A stretch of DNA of 64,000 nucleotides from Planctomycetota bacterium (GTDB lineage: Bacteria; Planctomycetota; UBA1135; GCA-002748355). The position numbers and the translations under genes are program-made. This document shows positions 8,728 through 17,540 of the stretch, in pieces; positions within the stretch are counted from its first letter, which is position 1; every line of letters starts with the position of its first letter. The notes beneath the pieces are model-generated. The model did not search any database. It was given only the letters and a program-made list of their open reading frames with translations, and had not been told where the DNA came from. The stretch lies in assembly GCA_002748355.1 (NCBI GenBank), contig PDSF01000042.1, positions 1 through 64,000 of the forward strand, read 5' to 3'.

Positions 8728-9870
8728 CTACAGGCGTCCGCCTGAGAAACCCGACTGCACCTTCGCCTCAGCAAAGGCGGCCTCGTAGCCAGCGATCGCA
8801 GCCTCGATTCGGAACTGCTCACGAGCGCGCGCTCTTCCGAGTTCACTCGCTCGGCGCCAGGCAGAGGCATCGGTCAACAGCGACTCCGCCGCCCTCGCAA
8901 GGGCCAAGGGCCGCGCCGGTTCGACCAGCCAATCCGACAGCTCAGGACCGAGTAGCTCAGGCACACCACCGACCCGAGGACCGAGCACAGGGATGCCCAT
9001 CGCCATGGCCTCGAGTAGGCCCAGCCCAAAGGACTCGGTGCGTGAACTGAAGCAGTAGAGATCCGCATCCCGGAGCAGCTGCTCGGGCTCCTTGAGTTCC
9101 CCCAAAAAGTCGATGAAGGGGGCGAGCCCAAGCTCACGAGCCCGAGCCTCGGAGAGGCTCCGCTGGGGCCCCTCGCCAACGATGCGCAGGCGAACGGGAA
9201 GCCGCTGGCGCAGCAGGGCAAAGGCGTCGATCAAGTCCAAGACCCGCTTGACGGCCCGCAGCGTGCTGACGTGGACGATGCAGCGCTCCTGCTCACCGGA
9301 AGCACTCAGCCAGGCTGGATCGACCCGGCGCCCCAGCTCAGGGACGCTGACAAAGTTGGGAACGACGCGCACTTCGCGCTCGAGATGGAGCAGGGCCTGG
9401 GTCTCCTCAGCGAGCGAGCGGCTCACTGCGGTAACCGCCCCTGAGGCACGCAGCCCATAACCCAGCGCCCGGCGATAGGCCGGATGCCCTCCCAAGAGAG
9501 TAATGTCGGTCCCGTGCAGAGTGGTGACCCAATAAAGCCGTCCCCCGCCCAGCATCCGATCGGCCAGCTCCAGGGCCAGGGCATGGGGCAAGGCGTAGTG
9601 GGCATGGAAGCAAGCAACGCCCTTGCTCTCGTGCAACTCGACGATCTCTGCCGCGAGGGCGAGGTCGTACGGCGGGTAACGAAAGAGAGGGTATTCTGCG
9701 ACATGCACATGCCGAAAATGCACAGCTGGATCGAGCCCTGGAGCTCGCTCGTATCCGAGCAACTGCACTTCGACGCCAGCATGCGCCCAGTAGCGGGCGA
9801 GCTCTGTTGCAACACGAGCACTCCCGCCCAGCGTCGGATAGCAGAGGATCCCGAGCTTACGCGGCCTCAT
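8728..9870 (-). CDS. bshA: BshA, N-acetyl-alpha-D-glucosaminyl L-malate synthase (bacillithiol pathway)
   Basis: BshA is the GT4 glycosyltransferase that joins UDP-GlcNAc to L-malate in the first step of bacillithiol synthesis. At 380 residues it has the usual length. Family hallmarks are ILCYPTLGGSARVATELA at residues 8-25, FRYPPYDLALA (about 63), HAHYALPHALALELA (about 90), VTTLHGTDITLLGG (about 115), VPNFV (about 169), and the C-terminal FSSRTESFGLGLLEAMA donor-site segment with catalytic-type glutamates. It is the last gene of the leftward glycogen cluster, 31 bp after the preceding gene. The rest of the pathway (bshC, bshB) lies at 31450-33742. Other GT4 enzymes are possible, but the YPPYDLAL and HYALPHA motifs favour BshA strongly. 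Confidence 0.88.
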   Translation of the reverse strand: MRPRKLGILCYPTLGGSARVATELARYWAHAGVEVQLLGYERAPGLDPAVHFRHVHVAEYPLFRYPPYDLALAAEIVELHESKGVACFHAHYALPHALALELADRMLGGGRLYWVTTLHGTDITLLGGHPAYRRALGYGLRASGAVTAVSRSLAEETQALLHLEREVRVVPNFVSVPELGRRVDPAWLSASGEQERCIVHVSTLRAVKRVLDLIDAFALLRQRLPVRLRIVGEGPQRSLSEARARELGLAPFIDFLGELKEPEQLLRDADLYCFSSRTESFGLGLLEAMAMGIPVLGPRVGGVPELLGPELSDWLVEPARPLALARAAESLLTDASAWRRASELGRARAREQFRIEAAIAGYEAAFAEAKVQSGFSGGRL

Positions 9871-9901
9871 GTCCGCGATGATCGAGCCCCAGGCTAAAGG
9901 A

Positions 9902-10525
9902 TCAAGTCATGGCACCGAGCGGGCTCGCCCAAGCGAGCAGCCAGCGCCCCGGCCCCGACTGCAAGGACGCACAACCCTGCATGCGCAGCAGAGCTCCCGC
10001 TATGCGAGTTTGGCCGATAGCGTTCAGCGGCGAGCTATCGCAGACAAGCTCGACACTCCACTCTCGAAGCCCCACCAAGAGCCGCAGCTCGGAAGCTGGC
10101 CCCAGGCAGCTAGAGATCTCAAGCAGCAGCTCGGTAAGGAGCTCGAAGACCCAGCGTGGCCAGCTGGCATGGTCAAGCTCGGTCGGCAACGCCGCTCGTG
10201 CCAGGACCTGTGGCTCGCGGCTCTGGCTTCGCACCTTGCGCAGTACGGCATCCAAGCCCGAAGCAATCGCGGTTTGCTGCAGAGCATCCTCGTCACGCAA
10301 GCGACGCAAGAGCTCCAATAGTCGCCCAGGCCCCTGCTGCCACGAATCCAACGCCGACTCGAAGCTCAAGGGATCCCAAGCCAAGCAGGCTTCACTATCC
10401 GCCAGTGCCTGCTTGGCCAAGTGCAGCGAGTCTGCCAACTGACCCTCGAGCGCCGCCAGCAGCTCTGCTGGCGGACTCAAGTGCCACAGGGACTCAGAGC
10501 TGCGGGACGACGAACTCTCGGACAA
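9902..10525 (-). CDS. Hypothetical protein, possible degenerate histidine-kinase-like module
   Basis: This 207-residue, Leu/Ser/Ala-rich protein has no signal peptide or membrane segment. It begins with a Ser-rich stretch, then helical segments (ELLAALEGQLADSLHLAKQAL; RLLELLRRLRDEDALQQTAI). The second half (WVFELLTELLLEIS, about residues 120-200, then LQSGPGRWLLAWAS) is faintly like a sensor-kinase dimerisation-ATPase unit without N or G boxes; this is a weak guess. It starts 15 bp after the glycogen synthase-phosphorylase stop, so it belongs to that transcription unit, and bshA follows. Coding is likely from its length and tight operon spacing; function unknown. Confidence 0.6.
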   Translation of the reverse strand: MSESSSSRSSESLWHLSPPAELLAALEGQLADSLHLAKQALADSEACLAWDPLSFESALDSWQQGPGRLLELLRRLRDEDALQQTAIASGLDAVLRKVRSQSREPQVLARAALPTELDHASWPRWVFELLTELLLEISSCLGPASELRLLVGLREWSVELVCDSSPLNAIGQTRIAGALLRMQGCASLQSGPGRWLLAWASPLGAMT

Positions 10526-10540
10526 GGCTAGGATCTCGAA

Positions 10541-13500
10541 TCATGCCCAAACGACCAAGTCCTTGATCGACAGATCGTAGGGACTGGCTTCACGGGCCCT
10601 GACACGAATTCCGTAGGAGAAGCTGCCGGAGCGGTGCATCCGGTAGCTACCTTCGAAGACGTGCCCGTCATCCTTGGCGCTGCCGACATCTTGCACCCCA
10701 GCATCGTGCAAGGGCACGACGTGCGAGTCCTCAATATCGGCACCGGTCACCGGCACGAGAATGAGTTCGACCCGCACCTGGTTCGGGCTCAAAGACCCCA
10801 GGGCCACCTCGACCTTGACGACGACGTTGTCGCCGACCTTGAGCCCGCTGAGATCCCCGACACGAGCATCTCGAATCGACACCGTGTCAAATCCATTCCG
10901 CAGCTCCTGCAGACGCTCCGAATGCGAACGCGCCGGCGAGAAGCGTTCTTCGCGCAAGCGGAACCAGTTGGCGCTCAGCGGTTTATAGGCAAGCTTCTCG
11001 TAGTCCTCGAGCATGCGATCGGTGTTGAAGAACTTGGGCACGGTCTCCAGCGAACGCTTCATCTTCTGGATCCAGCGGGCCGGAACGCCATTGGTGTCCT
11101 GCTCGTGGAAAGTCGGCAAGACACTCTCTTCCAGCAGCTGGTAGAGGGTGGCGCCGTCCATCTCGTCCTGCAGCCCTTGGCTCTCATAGCTGCGTGCGAC
11201 ACGGCCGATAGCCCAGCCGTTGGTATCGCCCTTCTCGTGTCCCTCGCACCACCAGCCATCGAGGATGGAAAGGTTGAGGCCACCGTTGGCTGCCACCTTC
11301 ATGCCCGAAGTGCCCGAAGCCTCAAGCGGCCGGGTCGGGGTGTTAAGCCAGACATCAACACCGCGCACCAGGTAGCGAGCGAGTTCGATGTCATAGCCTT
11401 CGAGGAAGAAGATCTTGCCGAGGAAGGGTTCGTGCCGACTCATCTCGACGACACGCTTCAGGATTCCCTGCCCGTGGCCGTCACGCGGATGCGCTTTGCC
11501 CGCAAAGAAGATCCGAACCGGCCGCTCCGACTGGTTGAGAATGGCCGCCAGCCGTTCGGTGTCCTGGAACAGGAGATGGGCCCGCTTGTAGGGGGCAAAA
11601 CGCCGAGCGAAACCAATGAGCAAGGCCCTGTGGTCAAGGCCATGCAGCATCTCCTGAAGCACGATGGGGCTATCGTTGCGCTCAAGGAAGTGCTTCTCCA
11701 AGCGCTTCTTAACGGCAGCAAGCAGTCGCTTCTTGGCGCGCTGCTTCAGATCCCAGAGCTCTTTGCTGTCCAGACCTTGGCTCCGAGCCTCGAAATCGTC
11801 GCCGAGCACCGGTCGCCGCTCGGCGCCCAGCATGGTGGCGAGCTCGGGTTCGGTCCAGGTAGGCAGATGCACTCCGTTCGTGACGCTCTGCACTGGGATT
11901 TCCGACTCAAGCAGCTCCGGCCAGAAAGGCGTGAACAGCGATTTGCTCACCTTGCCGTGCAACTTGCTGACGCCGTTGCAAACCGACGAGAAGTTGAGGG
12001 CGAAGTAGGACATGTTGAACGAGCCATTGTCGTCGTCCGACAGTCCGAAGCCGTAGAAACGATCCCAAGGGATACCGGCCGAGGTCGAAATGCCACCGAA
12101 GTAGCGCCGGATGAGTTCCTCGCCGAAGCGATCGTGCCCCGCCGGCACCGGCGTGTGGGTGGTGAAGACCGTGGTCCGCCGGACATATTCGTGCGCTTCC
12201 TCGAAGGTGAGCCCCTCTTCGCGCAAGAGCGTCGCCACCCGCTCCAAACCGAGGAAGGCAGCATGCCCTTCGTTCATGTGGAAGCAGGACGGCTCGATGC
12301 TCATCCGCTGCAAGAGCCGAACGCCACCGCGGCCCAAGACGATCTCTTGACGCAGTCGGTTCTCGCTGGAGCCACCGTAGAGATGCGCCGTGATCTCGCG
12401 ATCTTCGGGGCGGTTCTCTTCGATGTCTGCATCCAAGAGATACAGAGGCACGCGACCGACATCGACGCGCCATGCGCGCAATTGCAGCTTGGACCCCGGC
12501 AGATCGAGTTCGATCAGGATCGGGTTCCCAGAGTCGTCACGCACCAGCGTCATCGGCAAATGCCGAGGATCGTTGTGCTGATCGAGGCTGATCTGATCGC
12601 CGTGGACCGTCAGCTTTTGCTGCATGTAGCCCTTCGAATAGAAGAGCCCGATCGCAAGCAGCGGGATATTGAGATCGCTGGCCGACTTCAGGTGATCGCC
12701 GGCAAGCAAGCCGAGACCACCGCTGTAGATCTTGAGCGACTCGTGGATGCCGAACTCAGCGCAGAAGTAGGCGACGGGATTGGCAGGGTTACGCTCGCGC
12801 GGCCCCTCCGGCCCTTCTTCGAACTGCGGCTTCTCATCGAGGTAGGCGTTCATGCGGTGCAGCACGCCTTCGAGTCTCGCCACGAAGTCCTTGTCCTTCG
12901 CCTTTTCCTCCAGGTCGCTGGGATAGACCTCCTGAAGGAAACGAATCGGGTTCGATTCGCAAATCTCCCAGCGCCGGGGAGAAACCTCTTCGAACAGCGC
13001 CGTGGCCTCGTCGTCCCAGCACCACCAGTAATTGCTGGCAAGCTTGATCAATCCTTCGAACTCACGCGGAATGCGCGCGGCCACGTCGAACGGGAACAGG
13101 CGAGGTCTCTTGGCCTCGCGGCGCGGCCGCACCGGCACGGGACGGTGACGCGGCATGGGCAGGACTTCGTCATCCTTACGTCCCCTTGCCGCCTCGATCG
13201 CCAGAGCCCAAGCCCGGTGGTAGTTCTGCAGGTGATCGCTCCAGCTCATACGCCTCGCAGCGTCGAGGCAGAGTTCGTTCAGATCCCCACGTTGCTCAAG
13301 CTCGGCGAGACGACTTTCAATGAGCTGGGAAACGGCCGGACCAAGCTCCTCGTAGGGCAGCTGCGTCCGCTTCAGCACATCAACGCCTTGCTCGTGGCCG
13401 AAACCAGCCGAGAGGCAGAAACGCCCAAAGCCCGCAAAGTCCGTGGTAACCGTCGGGACACCCAAGGCCAGACTCTCGTGCGGCGTGAAGCCCCAAGGCT

Positions 13501-14782
13501 CGTAGAAGGCCGGAAAGACCGTCAGATCGCTGGCCCGTAGCACCGCCTCGTGCGAAACATTGAGCAGGCCATCCTCACCTGACAGATAGACGGGAACCTG
13601 AAGCACCTTGACCTTGGAGCCCGGCGTATTGCTGAGCTCCACGCGATGGCAATAGCTGAGGATGGAGTCGCCCGCCTCGTTGAAGAGGTTGTGTGTCGAG
13701 ACACCGAGGGATCCCGAGATCTCTTCGAGCGGCATGCGCAGGCGCTCGCCGACCTCCTGTTTGAGGCCGGAATTGCCTGACGGCACCAGCATGAGACCGA
13801 GGATTTTGCGTTTGCTGCGCCTCTCCAGCTCCGACAGCGCGTCCAGGTAGACATCGAGCCCCTTGTTGTGGAACTCGTAGCGCCCCGAGATCGTGACGAT
13901 CGCCGCATCACTAAGGTCTTCACCGTGGAAGCGACTGGCCAGTTCGAGCACGCGGCGACGAGTTTCCTCTCGCCCAACATCGCCGGCCATCTCGTCGAGG
14001 ACTTCAATGTCCACGCCGTTCGGCAGAAGAAGGTCGGGACGCCGGTAATGGAAGAGTTCGGCTTCCTGAGCCGTGACCTCCGAGATCGTGGTGAAGACGT
14101 CAACGGCGCGCGCGGCGCAACCTTCGAGGCTGTGCTGGGACCGAACGCCAAAGGCCTCTGCCAGCTCTTCCGGGCTCTGCCCAGCAAGACCTTGCTGGGG
14201 CGACTGCCCGGAGGCACTCAGATAGCGCCCGAGGGTCGTCGCGTGCGTGGTGAAGACGGTTCCGATCGAGGGGCGATGATGCTTCAGATAAAGGGCCCCG
14301 GCCGCGCTCAGCCACTCGTGAAACTGAGCCACCGCATCATGGCGATAGGGCGCAACGAACTCCTGCCAGTACTGTTCGATCACGATCCCGCAGGCGTGCC
14401 CGAAAAGCAGCGGCTCGAGGTATTCCCAGTCGCCAAAGAGCGAGTCGACCTGGAAACGCTCCCAAAGCTGGGCAAGCACCTGGTCCTTGTGCTCGTAGAG
14501 CCCGGAGAACTCCACGAGGATGGTCCTTGGCGCTCCGGGGATGCGCCAACGTCCGACGCGAATCGGCACGCCGAGTTCACGACAGGACTGGATCAGCGGG
14601 TCGAAGCCAGGCTCGTCGTCAAAAGGCTGTCCACCCTGCTCGTCCATCCGCCAGGGGCCGATGCAGATATAGTTGTCGCCCTTCTCTGCCACCATGGACT
14701 TGGCCTTGGTGGAAAGGACATTGTGGATGCCACCAATCTTGTTGGCGATTTCCCAAGATACTTCGAAAAGAGTCTGACCCAA
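10541..14782 (-). CDS. Glycogen synthase (GT3-type) fused to alpha-glucan phosphorylase (GT35)
   Basis: This single 1413-residue protein carries both glycogen-building and glycogen-degrading enzymes. Residues 1 to about 540 match eukaryotic-type GT3 glycogen synthase: FEVSWEIANKIGGIHNVLSTK at the N-terminus, TISGRYEFHNKGLDVYLDAL in the middle, and FPAFYEPWGFTPHESLALG with TTDFAGFG. After a Pro/Arg linker, about 570-1290 is an alpha-glucan phosphorylase of the TIGR02094 type: SNYWWCWDDEA (DUF3417-like start), YFCAEFGIHESL, YSGGLGLLAGDHLKSASDL, HMNEGHAAFL and the PLP-site segment EASGTSGMKVAANGGLNLSI. A beta-rich tail follows. The stop-to-start gap from the GH57 gene is 8 bp. No stop or frameshift separates the halves, so the fusion is real in this sequence. 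Phosphorolysis would yield glucose-1-phosphate. Confidence 0.93.
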   Translation of the reverse strand: MGQTLFEVSWEIANKIGGIHNVLSTKAKSMVAEKGDNYICIGPWRMDEQGGQPFDDEPGFDPLIQSCRELGVPIRVGRWRIPGAPRTILVEFSGLYEHKDQVLAQLWERFQVDSLFGDWEYLEPLLFGHACGIVIEQYWQEFVAPYRHDAVAQFHEWLSAAGALYLKHHRPSIGTVFTTHATTLGRYLSASGQSPQQGLAGQSPEELAEAFGVRSQHSLEGCAARAVDVFTTISEVTAQEAELFHYRRPDLLLPNGVDIEVLDEMAGDVGREETRRRVLELASRFHGEDLSDAAIVTISGRYEFHNKGLDVYLDALSELERRSKRKILGLMLVPSGNSGLKQEVGERLRMPLEEISGSLGVSTHNLFNEAGDSILSYCHRVELSNTPGSKVKVLQVPVYLSGEDGLLNVSHEAVLRASDLTVFPAFYEPWGFTPHESLALGVPTVTTDFAGFGRFCLSAGFGHEQGVDVLKRTQLPYEELGPAVSQLIESRLAELEQRGDLNELCLDAARRMSWSDHLQNYHRAWALAIEAARGRKDDEVLPMPRHRPVPVRPRREAKRPRLFPFDVAARIPREFEGLIKLASNYWWCWDDEATALFEEVSPRRWEICESNPIRFLQEVYPSDLEEKAKDKDFVARLEGVLHRMNAYLDEKPQFEEGPEGPRERNPANPVAYFCAEFGIHESLKIYSGGLGLLAGDHLKSASDLNIPLLAIGLFYSKGYMQQKLTVHGDQISLDQHNDPRHLPMTLVRDDSGNPILIELDLPGSKLQLRAWRVDVGRVPLYLLDADIEENRPEDREITAHLYGGSSENRLRQEIVLGRGGVRLLQRMSIEPSCFHMNEGHAAFLGLERVATLLREEGLTFEEAHEYVRRTTVFTTHTPVPAGHDRFGEELIRRYFGGISTSAGIPWDRFYGFGLSDDDNGSFNMSYFALNFSSVCNGVSKLHGKVSKSLFTPFWPELLESEIPVQSVTNGVHLPTWTEPELATMLGAERRPVLGDDFEARSQGLDSKELWDLKQRAKKRLLAAVKKRLEKHFLERNDSPIVLQEMLHGLDHRALLIGFARRFAPYKRAHLLFQDTERLAAILNQSERPVRIFFAGKAHPRDGHGQGILKRVVEMSRHEPFLGKIFFLEGYDIELARYLVRGVDVWLNTPTRPLEASGTSGMKVAANGGLNLSILDGWWCEGHEKGDTNGWAIGRVARSYESQGLQDEMDGATLYQLLEESVLPTFHEQDTNGVPARWIQKMKRSLETVPKFFNTDRMLEDYEKLAYKPLSANWFRLREERFSPARSHSERLQELRNGFDTVSIRDARVGDLSGLKVGDNVVVKVEVALGSLSPNQVRVELILVPVTGADIEDSHVVPLHDAGVQDVGSAKDDGHVFEGSYRMHRSGSFSYGIRVRAREASPYDLSIKDLVVWA

Positions 14783-14790
14783 GGGTCCTC

Positions 14791-16029
14791 CTAGACCATC
14801 TGTGCCGAGGGGGCGTCTTTAGAGCGTAGTAGCTCCGTTTTTGCGTCCCGGATCCGGCGTCCCAGATCCTCGATGACGTTCATGAATGCGATGAACGCAT
14901 CGTGTGGTGTCTGGTAGGGGCTGAAGAATTTGTGGACCTCGCCGTCCGAGAGATACTTCGTCGACATGTAGTAGACGTGGTCTGAAGTCGTCAGCCGCCG
15001 CCAGGTCGACAAGAGCTTTGGATATTCTTCTCCGACAAAGCGGGCATCCGCCCCCATGCGGTACAGGGACTCGTGAGCTTCCCGCTGCATCGGGTTCCCC
15101 AGCCAGGCCGTCATGTCCCGCTCCGCATCAGCCCAAGACACCGGATGCGGCATATCCAGCCGTGCGATCGGGTCCTCACGCTCGGCAATCTCTCCCGGGG
15201 TAGCAAAGCCGAAGCGCGGATGGCTCAGGATCTGCTCGGGCAGACTCCGCATGAAGTCAAAAATGCCCGTCTCTTTCCACTGATGCTCGCCAAAGGTCTC
15301 GTAGTCCATGAACAGACCGACGTAGCTATCGTCTTCGGGCAAGCGATGCAGCCACTGCGCGAAGCGCTCGGCCGTCAACGGCCACTCGCTCCAACCCTGG
15401 TTGCTGAAGCGGAAGGCAATGTCGTCCGAGTAGCGGAAGGAGCGCAGCAGGGTCTTCATCTTCTCGCAGCCTTCAGGACGGTAGACCCGATGGGGACTGC
15501 GCCAGCCCATGAGATGCTCGGCCCCCTCCGCCAGGATGGCGCGGAAGCCCATCCCCTCGACGAGATGAGCAATGTCGTTATTGCAGACCAGCTCGGTGTT
15601 GCGGAAAGTCGTCGCCCGCTGACCGAAGAGCTTCTCGATTCGGTCACGGTGGGATGCGATCTGCGCCTCGAACTCCTTGAGATCTTCGGTGAAGCTCAGC
15701 GAGTGCTGCGAAGTCTCACAGAGGAACTCCACCGCACCGGTCTTGCTCAGATCCACGAAGCTCTGCAAGGCATCGGGAGCCCAACGCTCAAGCTGGTCGA
15801 GAACGACCCCACTTAGGGAGAAGGAGCAGCGGAAACGCCCCCCGTGCTTCTCGATGAGTTCAGCTAGCAGCTGGTTCATCGGTAAATAGCAGCGCTCGGA
15901 AACCCGGCGCAACAAGCGCTCATTCTCGTAATCGTCGAAGTAGCTCGAACTCTTACCGATTTCGAAGAAGGAATAGCGGCGCAGGCGATAGGGCTGATGC
16001 ACCTGAAAATAAAAGACGACGTCGGTCAC
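14791..16029 (-). CDS. Glycoside hydrolase family 57 (alpha-amylase/4-alpha-glucanotransferase type)
   Basis: This 412-residue cytoplasmic enzyme acts on alpha-1,4-glucans. GH57 conserved regions are visible: HQPYR at residues 11-15 (region 1), GAVEFLCETSQHSL at 98-111, RNTELV with the likely nucleophile E146 (region 3), and FMDYETFGEHQW with the likely acid/base D242 (region 4). The length is typical of the shorter GH57 group. Its start overlaps the upstream glycosyltransferase stop by ATGA (16026-16029), and the synthase-phosphorylase fusion follows 8 bp downstream. Whether it hydrolyses or transfers glucan chains cannot be told from sequence; in this cluster a role in trimming or branching glycogen is likely. 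Confidence 0.92.
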   Translation of the reverse strand: MTDVVFYFQVHQPYRLRRYSFFEIGKSSSYFDDYENERLLRRVSERCYLPMNQLLAELIEKHGGRFRCSFSLSGVVLDQLERWAPDALQSFVDLSKTGAVEFLCETSQHSLSFTEDLKEFEAQIASHRDRIEKLFGQRATTFRNTELVCNNDIAHLVEGMGFRAILAEGAEHLMGWRSPHRVYRPEGCEKMKTLLRSFRYSDDIAFRFSNQGWSEWPLTAERFAQWLHRLPEDDSYVGLFMDYETFGEHQWKETGIFDFMRSLPEQILSHPRFGFATPGEIAEREDPIARLDMPHPVSWADAERDMTAWLGNPMQREAHESLYRMGADARFVGEEYPKLLSTWRRLTTSDHVYYMSTKYLSDGEVHKFFSPYQTPHDAFIAFMNVIEDLGRRIRDAKTELLRSKDAPSAQMV

Positions 16030-17540
16030 GAGACCATCTCCTCGTAGATGTCCTTGACCAGCTTGGCCGGGACCTCCCAGCGCAGCTCCTTAACCTCTGC
16101 CCGTCCCTCGCGACGCAGGACCTCACGCAGCGAACGATATCGAAGCACCCCAAGAATCTTGTCCGCCATATCATCCACGTCCCAGAAGTCGACTTTGAGG
16201 GCGTTGGTCAAGACCTCGGAGACACCGCTCTGCTTAGAGACGATGACCGGGACGTCCTGAGCCATGGCCTCAAGGGGCGAAATGCCGAAGGGCTCGGATA
16301 CAGACGGCATGACGTAGAGATCAGCCATGCGATACATGCGATCGACCTCGGGGCCGCGCAGGAAGCCGGTGAAGTGGATGTGCCGGGCAAGGCCGATGCG
16401 TGCCGCGCGCTCGACCATCTCCGGCCACATATCGCCGCTGCCGGCCATCACGAACTTGACCTTGGGCTCAATATCGATAACTCGCCGCGCAGCCTCAAGG
16501 AAGTAGTCCGGCCCCTTCTGAAAGGTGATACGGCCGAGGAAGAGCACGATGGGTGCATCCTGATCCCGTTCCTTCGGCTTCTCGGGGAGAGCCTCTTCGC
16601 GCTGCCGCACCGCATTGTGGACGACACGGATCTTGCTCGGGTCAACCTCGTAATGCTTACGCAGCTTGGAAGCGGTAAAGCGACTGACGCAAACGATGCG
16701 ATCGGCCGCCAGGAAGCCTAGCTGTTCGAGTTCGCGAACCCGAGGGTTGGGGGAATCGCCGGTCCGGTCGTATTCGGAAGCATGCAGGTGGCAGAGCAAA
16801 GGCTTGCCGGAAACTTCGCGGGCTACAGCGCCGGCCGCATACGTCATCCAATCGTGGGCATGGATTACGTCGAACTCCTCGCGCCGCGCGATCTCTCCGA
16901 CGGAAACCGCGTAGCGCGCGACCTCAAGGAAGAGATTGGGCCCATACGCACCGGAGAACTCGAGCGCCTCACCAGAGCCAAAGATCTGGTCCACGGCCAG
17001 CTGGTCGAGCCCCGGAATATTGACGAGAGACTGACGCAGCTCAATAACGCTCTGCAGCCCCTCCTCCATATCGATGCCTAGATCCTCAAGGCTGAGCCCC
17101 CGACTCTCGAGCTTTTCGCGCAAATGCGCCTGGTAACTATTCTCGTCGAGATACGGTGAAAGAAGGCTATCGACAGCGAGCACTCTCAGGGTCTTAGCCA
17201 GATCCTCGACCCCTTCGCGCTCAAGCGCCTCGGAGCCAAAGACATCACTCAGGGCCGCGCGAAGCGGCTCCGAACTCTTACCTGCCAGCGCAGCCGCCGC
17301 TTCGACCTCGTAGCCCTGAGTCTGGCTCTCACGGGCTCGCCGGATAATCTCGGGGAACACGGCGCTATTACAGCCAACGATGCGGGCAACCTCGGGGTCT
17401 TCATCACCGTGGGCACGCGGGACCACAAAAGTCACGTCGACGCCATGATGCTTGAGTCCCTGCGAGAGGCCATAGCACGCGGTCCCTAGGCCTCCCGAAA
17501 TGTGTGGAGGAAACTCCCACCCCAGCATAAGAACTCGCAT
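16026..17540 (-). CDS. GT4-family glycosyltransferase of the glycogen cluster
   Basis: This 504-residue GT4/GT5-like glycosyltransferase opens with MRVLMLGWEFPPHISGGLGTACYGLSQGL, the GG-containing acceptor/donor loop typical of starch-synthase-like enzymes. Further marks are DVIHAHDWMTYAAG (about residue 225), HLHASEYDRTGDS (about 250), VHNAV (about 308), VLFLGRITFQKGPDYFLEA (about 330) and the C-terminal VMPSVSEPFGISPLEAMAQ with the E-x7-E type motif. It is not GlgA of the enteric type. Related genes sit beside GH57 and debranching enzymes in other bacteria. Its start shares one base with the stop of the debranching enzyme (TGATG at 17538-17542), implying translational coupling. Role: probably alpha-glucan chain synthesis or maltodextrin glycosyl transfer. 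Confidence 0.88.
   Translation of the reverse strand: MRVLMLGWEFPPHISGGLGTACYGLSQGLKHHGVDVTFVVPRAHGDEDPEVARIVGCNSAVFPEIIRRARESQTQGYEVEAAAALAGKSSEPLRAALSDVFGSEALEREGVEDLAKTLRVLAVDSLLSPYLDENSYQAHLREKLESRGLSLEDLGIDMEEGLQSVIELRQSLVNIPGLDQLAVDQIFGSGEALEFSGAYGPNLFLEVARYAVSVGEIARREEFDVIHAHDWMTYAAGAVAREVSGKPLLCHLHASEYDRTGDSPNPRVRELEQLGFLAADRIVCVSRFTASKLRKHYEVDPSKIRVVHNAVRQREEALPEKPKERDQDAPIVLFLGRITFQKGPDYFLEAARRVIDIEPKVKFVMAGSGDMWPEMVERAARIGLARHIHFTGFLRGPEVDRMYRMADLYVMPSVSEPFGISPLEAMAQDVPVIVSKQSGVSEVLTNALKVDFWDVDDMADKILGVLRYRSLREVLRREGRAEVKELRWEVPAKLVKDIYEEMVS

Noticed and set aside
10634..13540. Long plus-strand open frame of 968 codons
   Set aside because: It lies wholly antisense to the synthase-phosphorylase fusion, is rich in His/Glu/Arg as expected of a shadow of GC-rich coding DNA, and has no recognisable motif.
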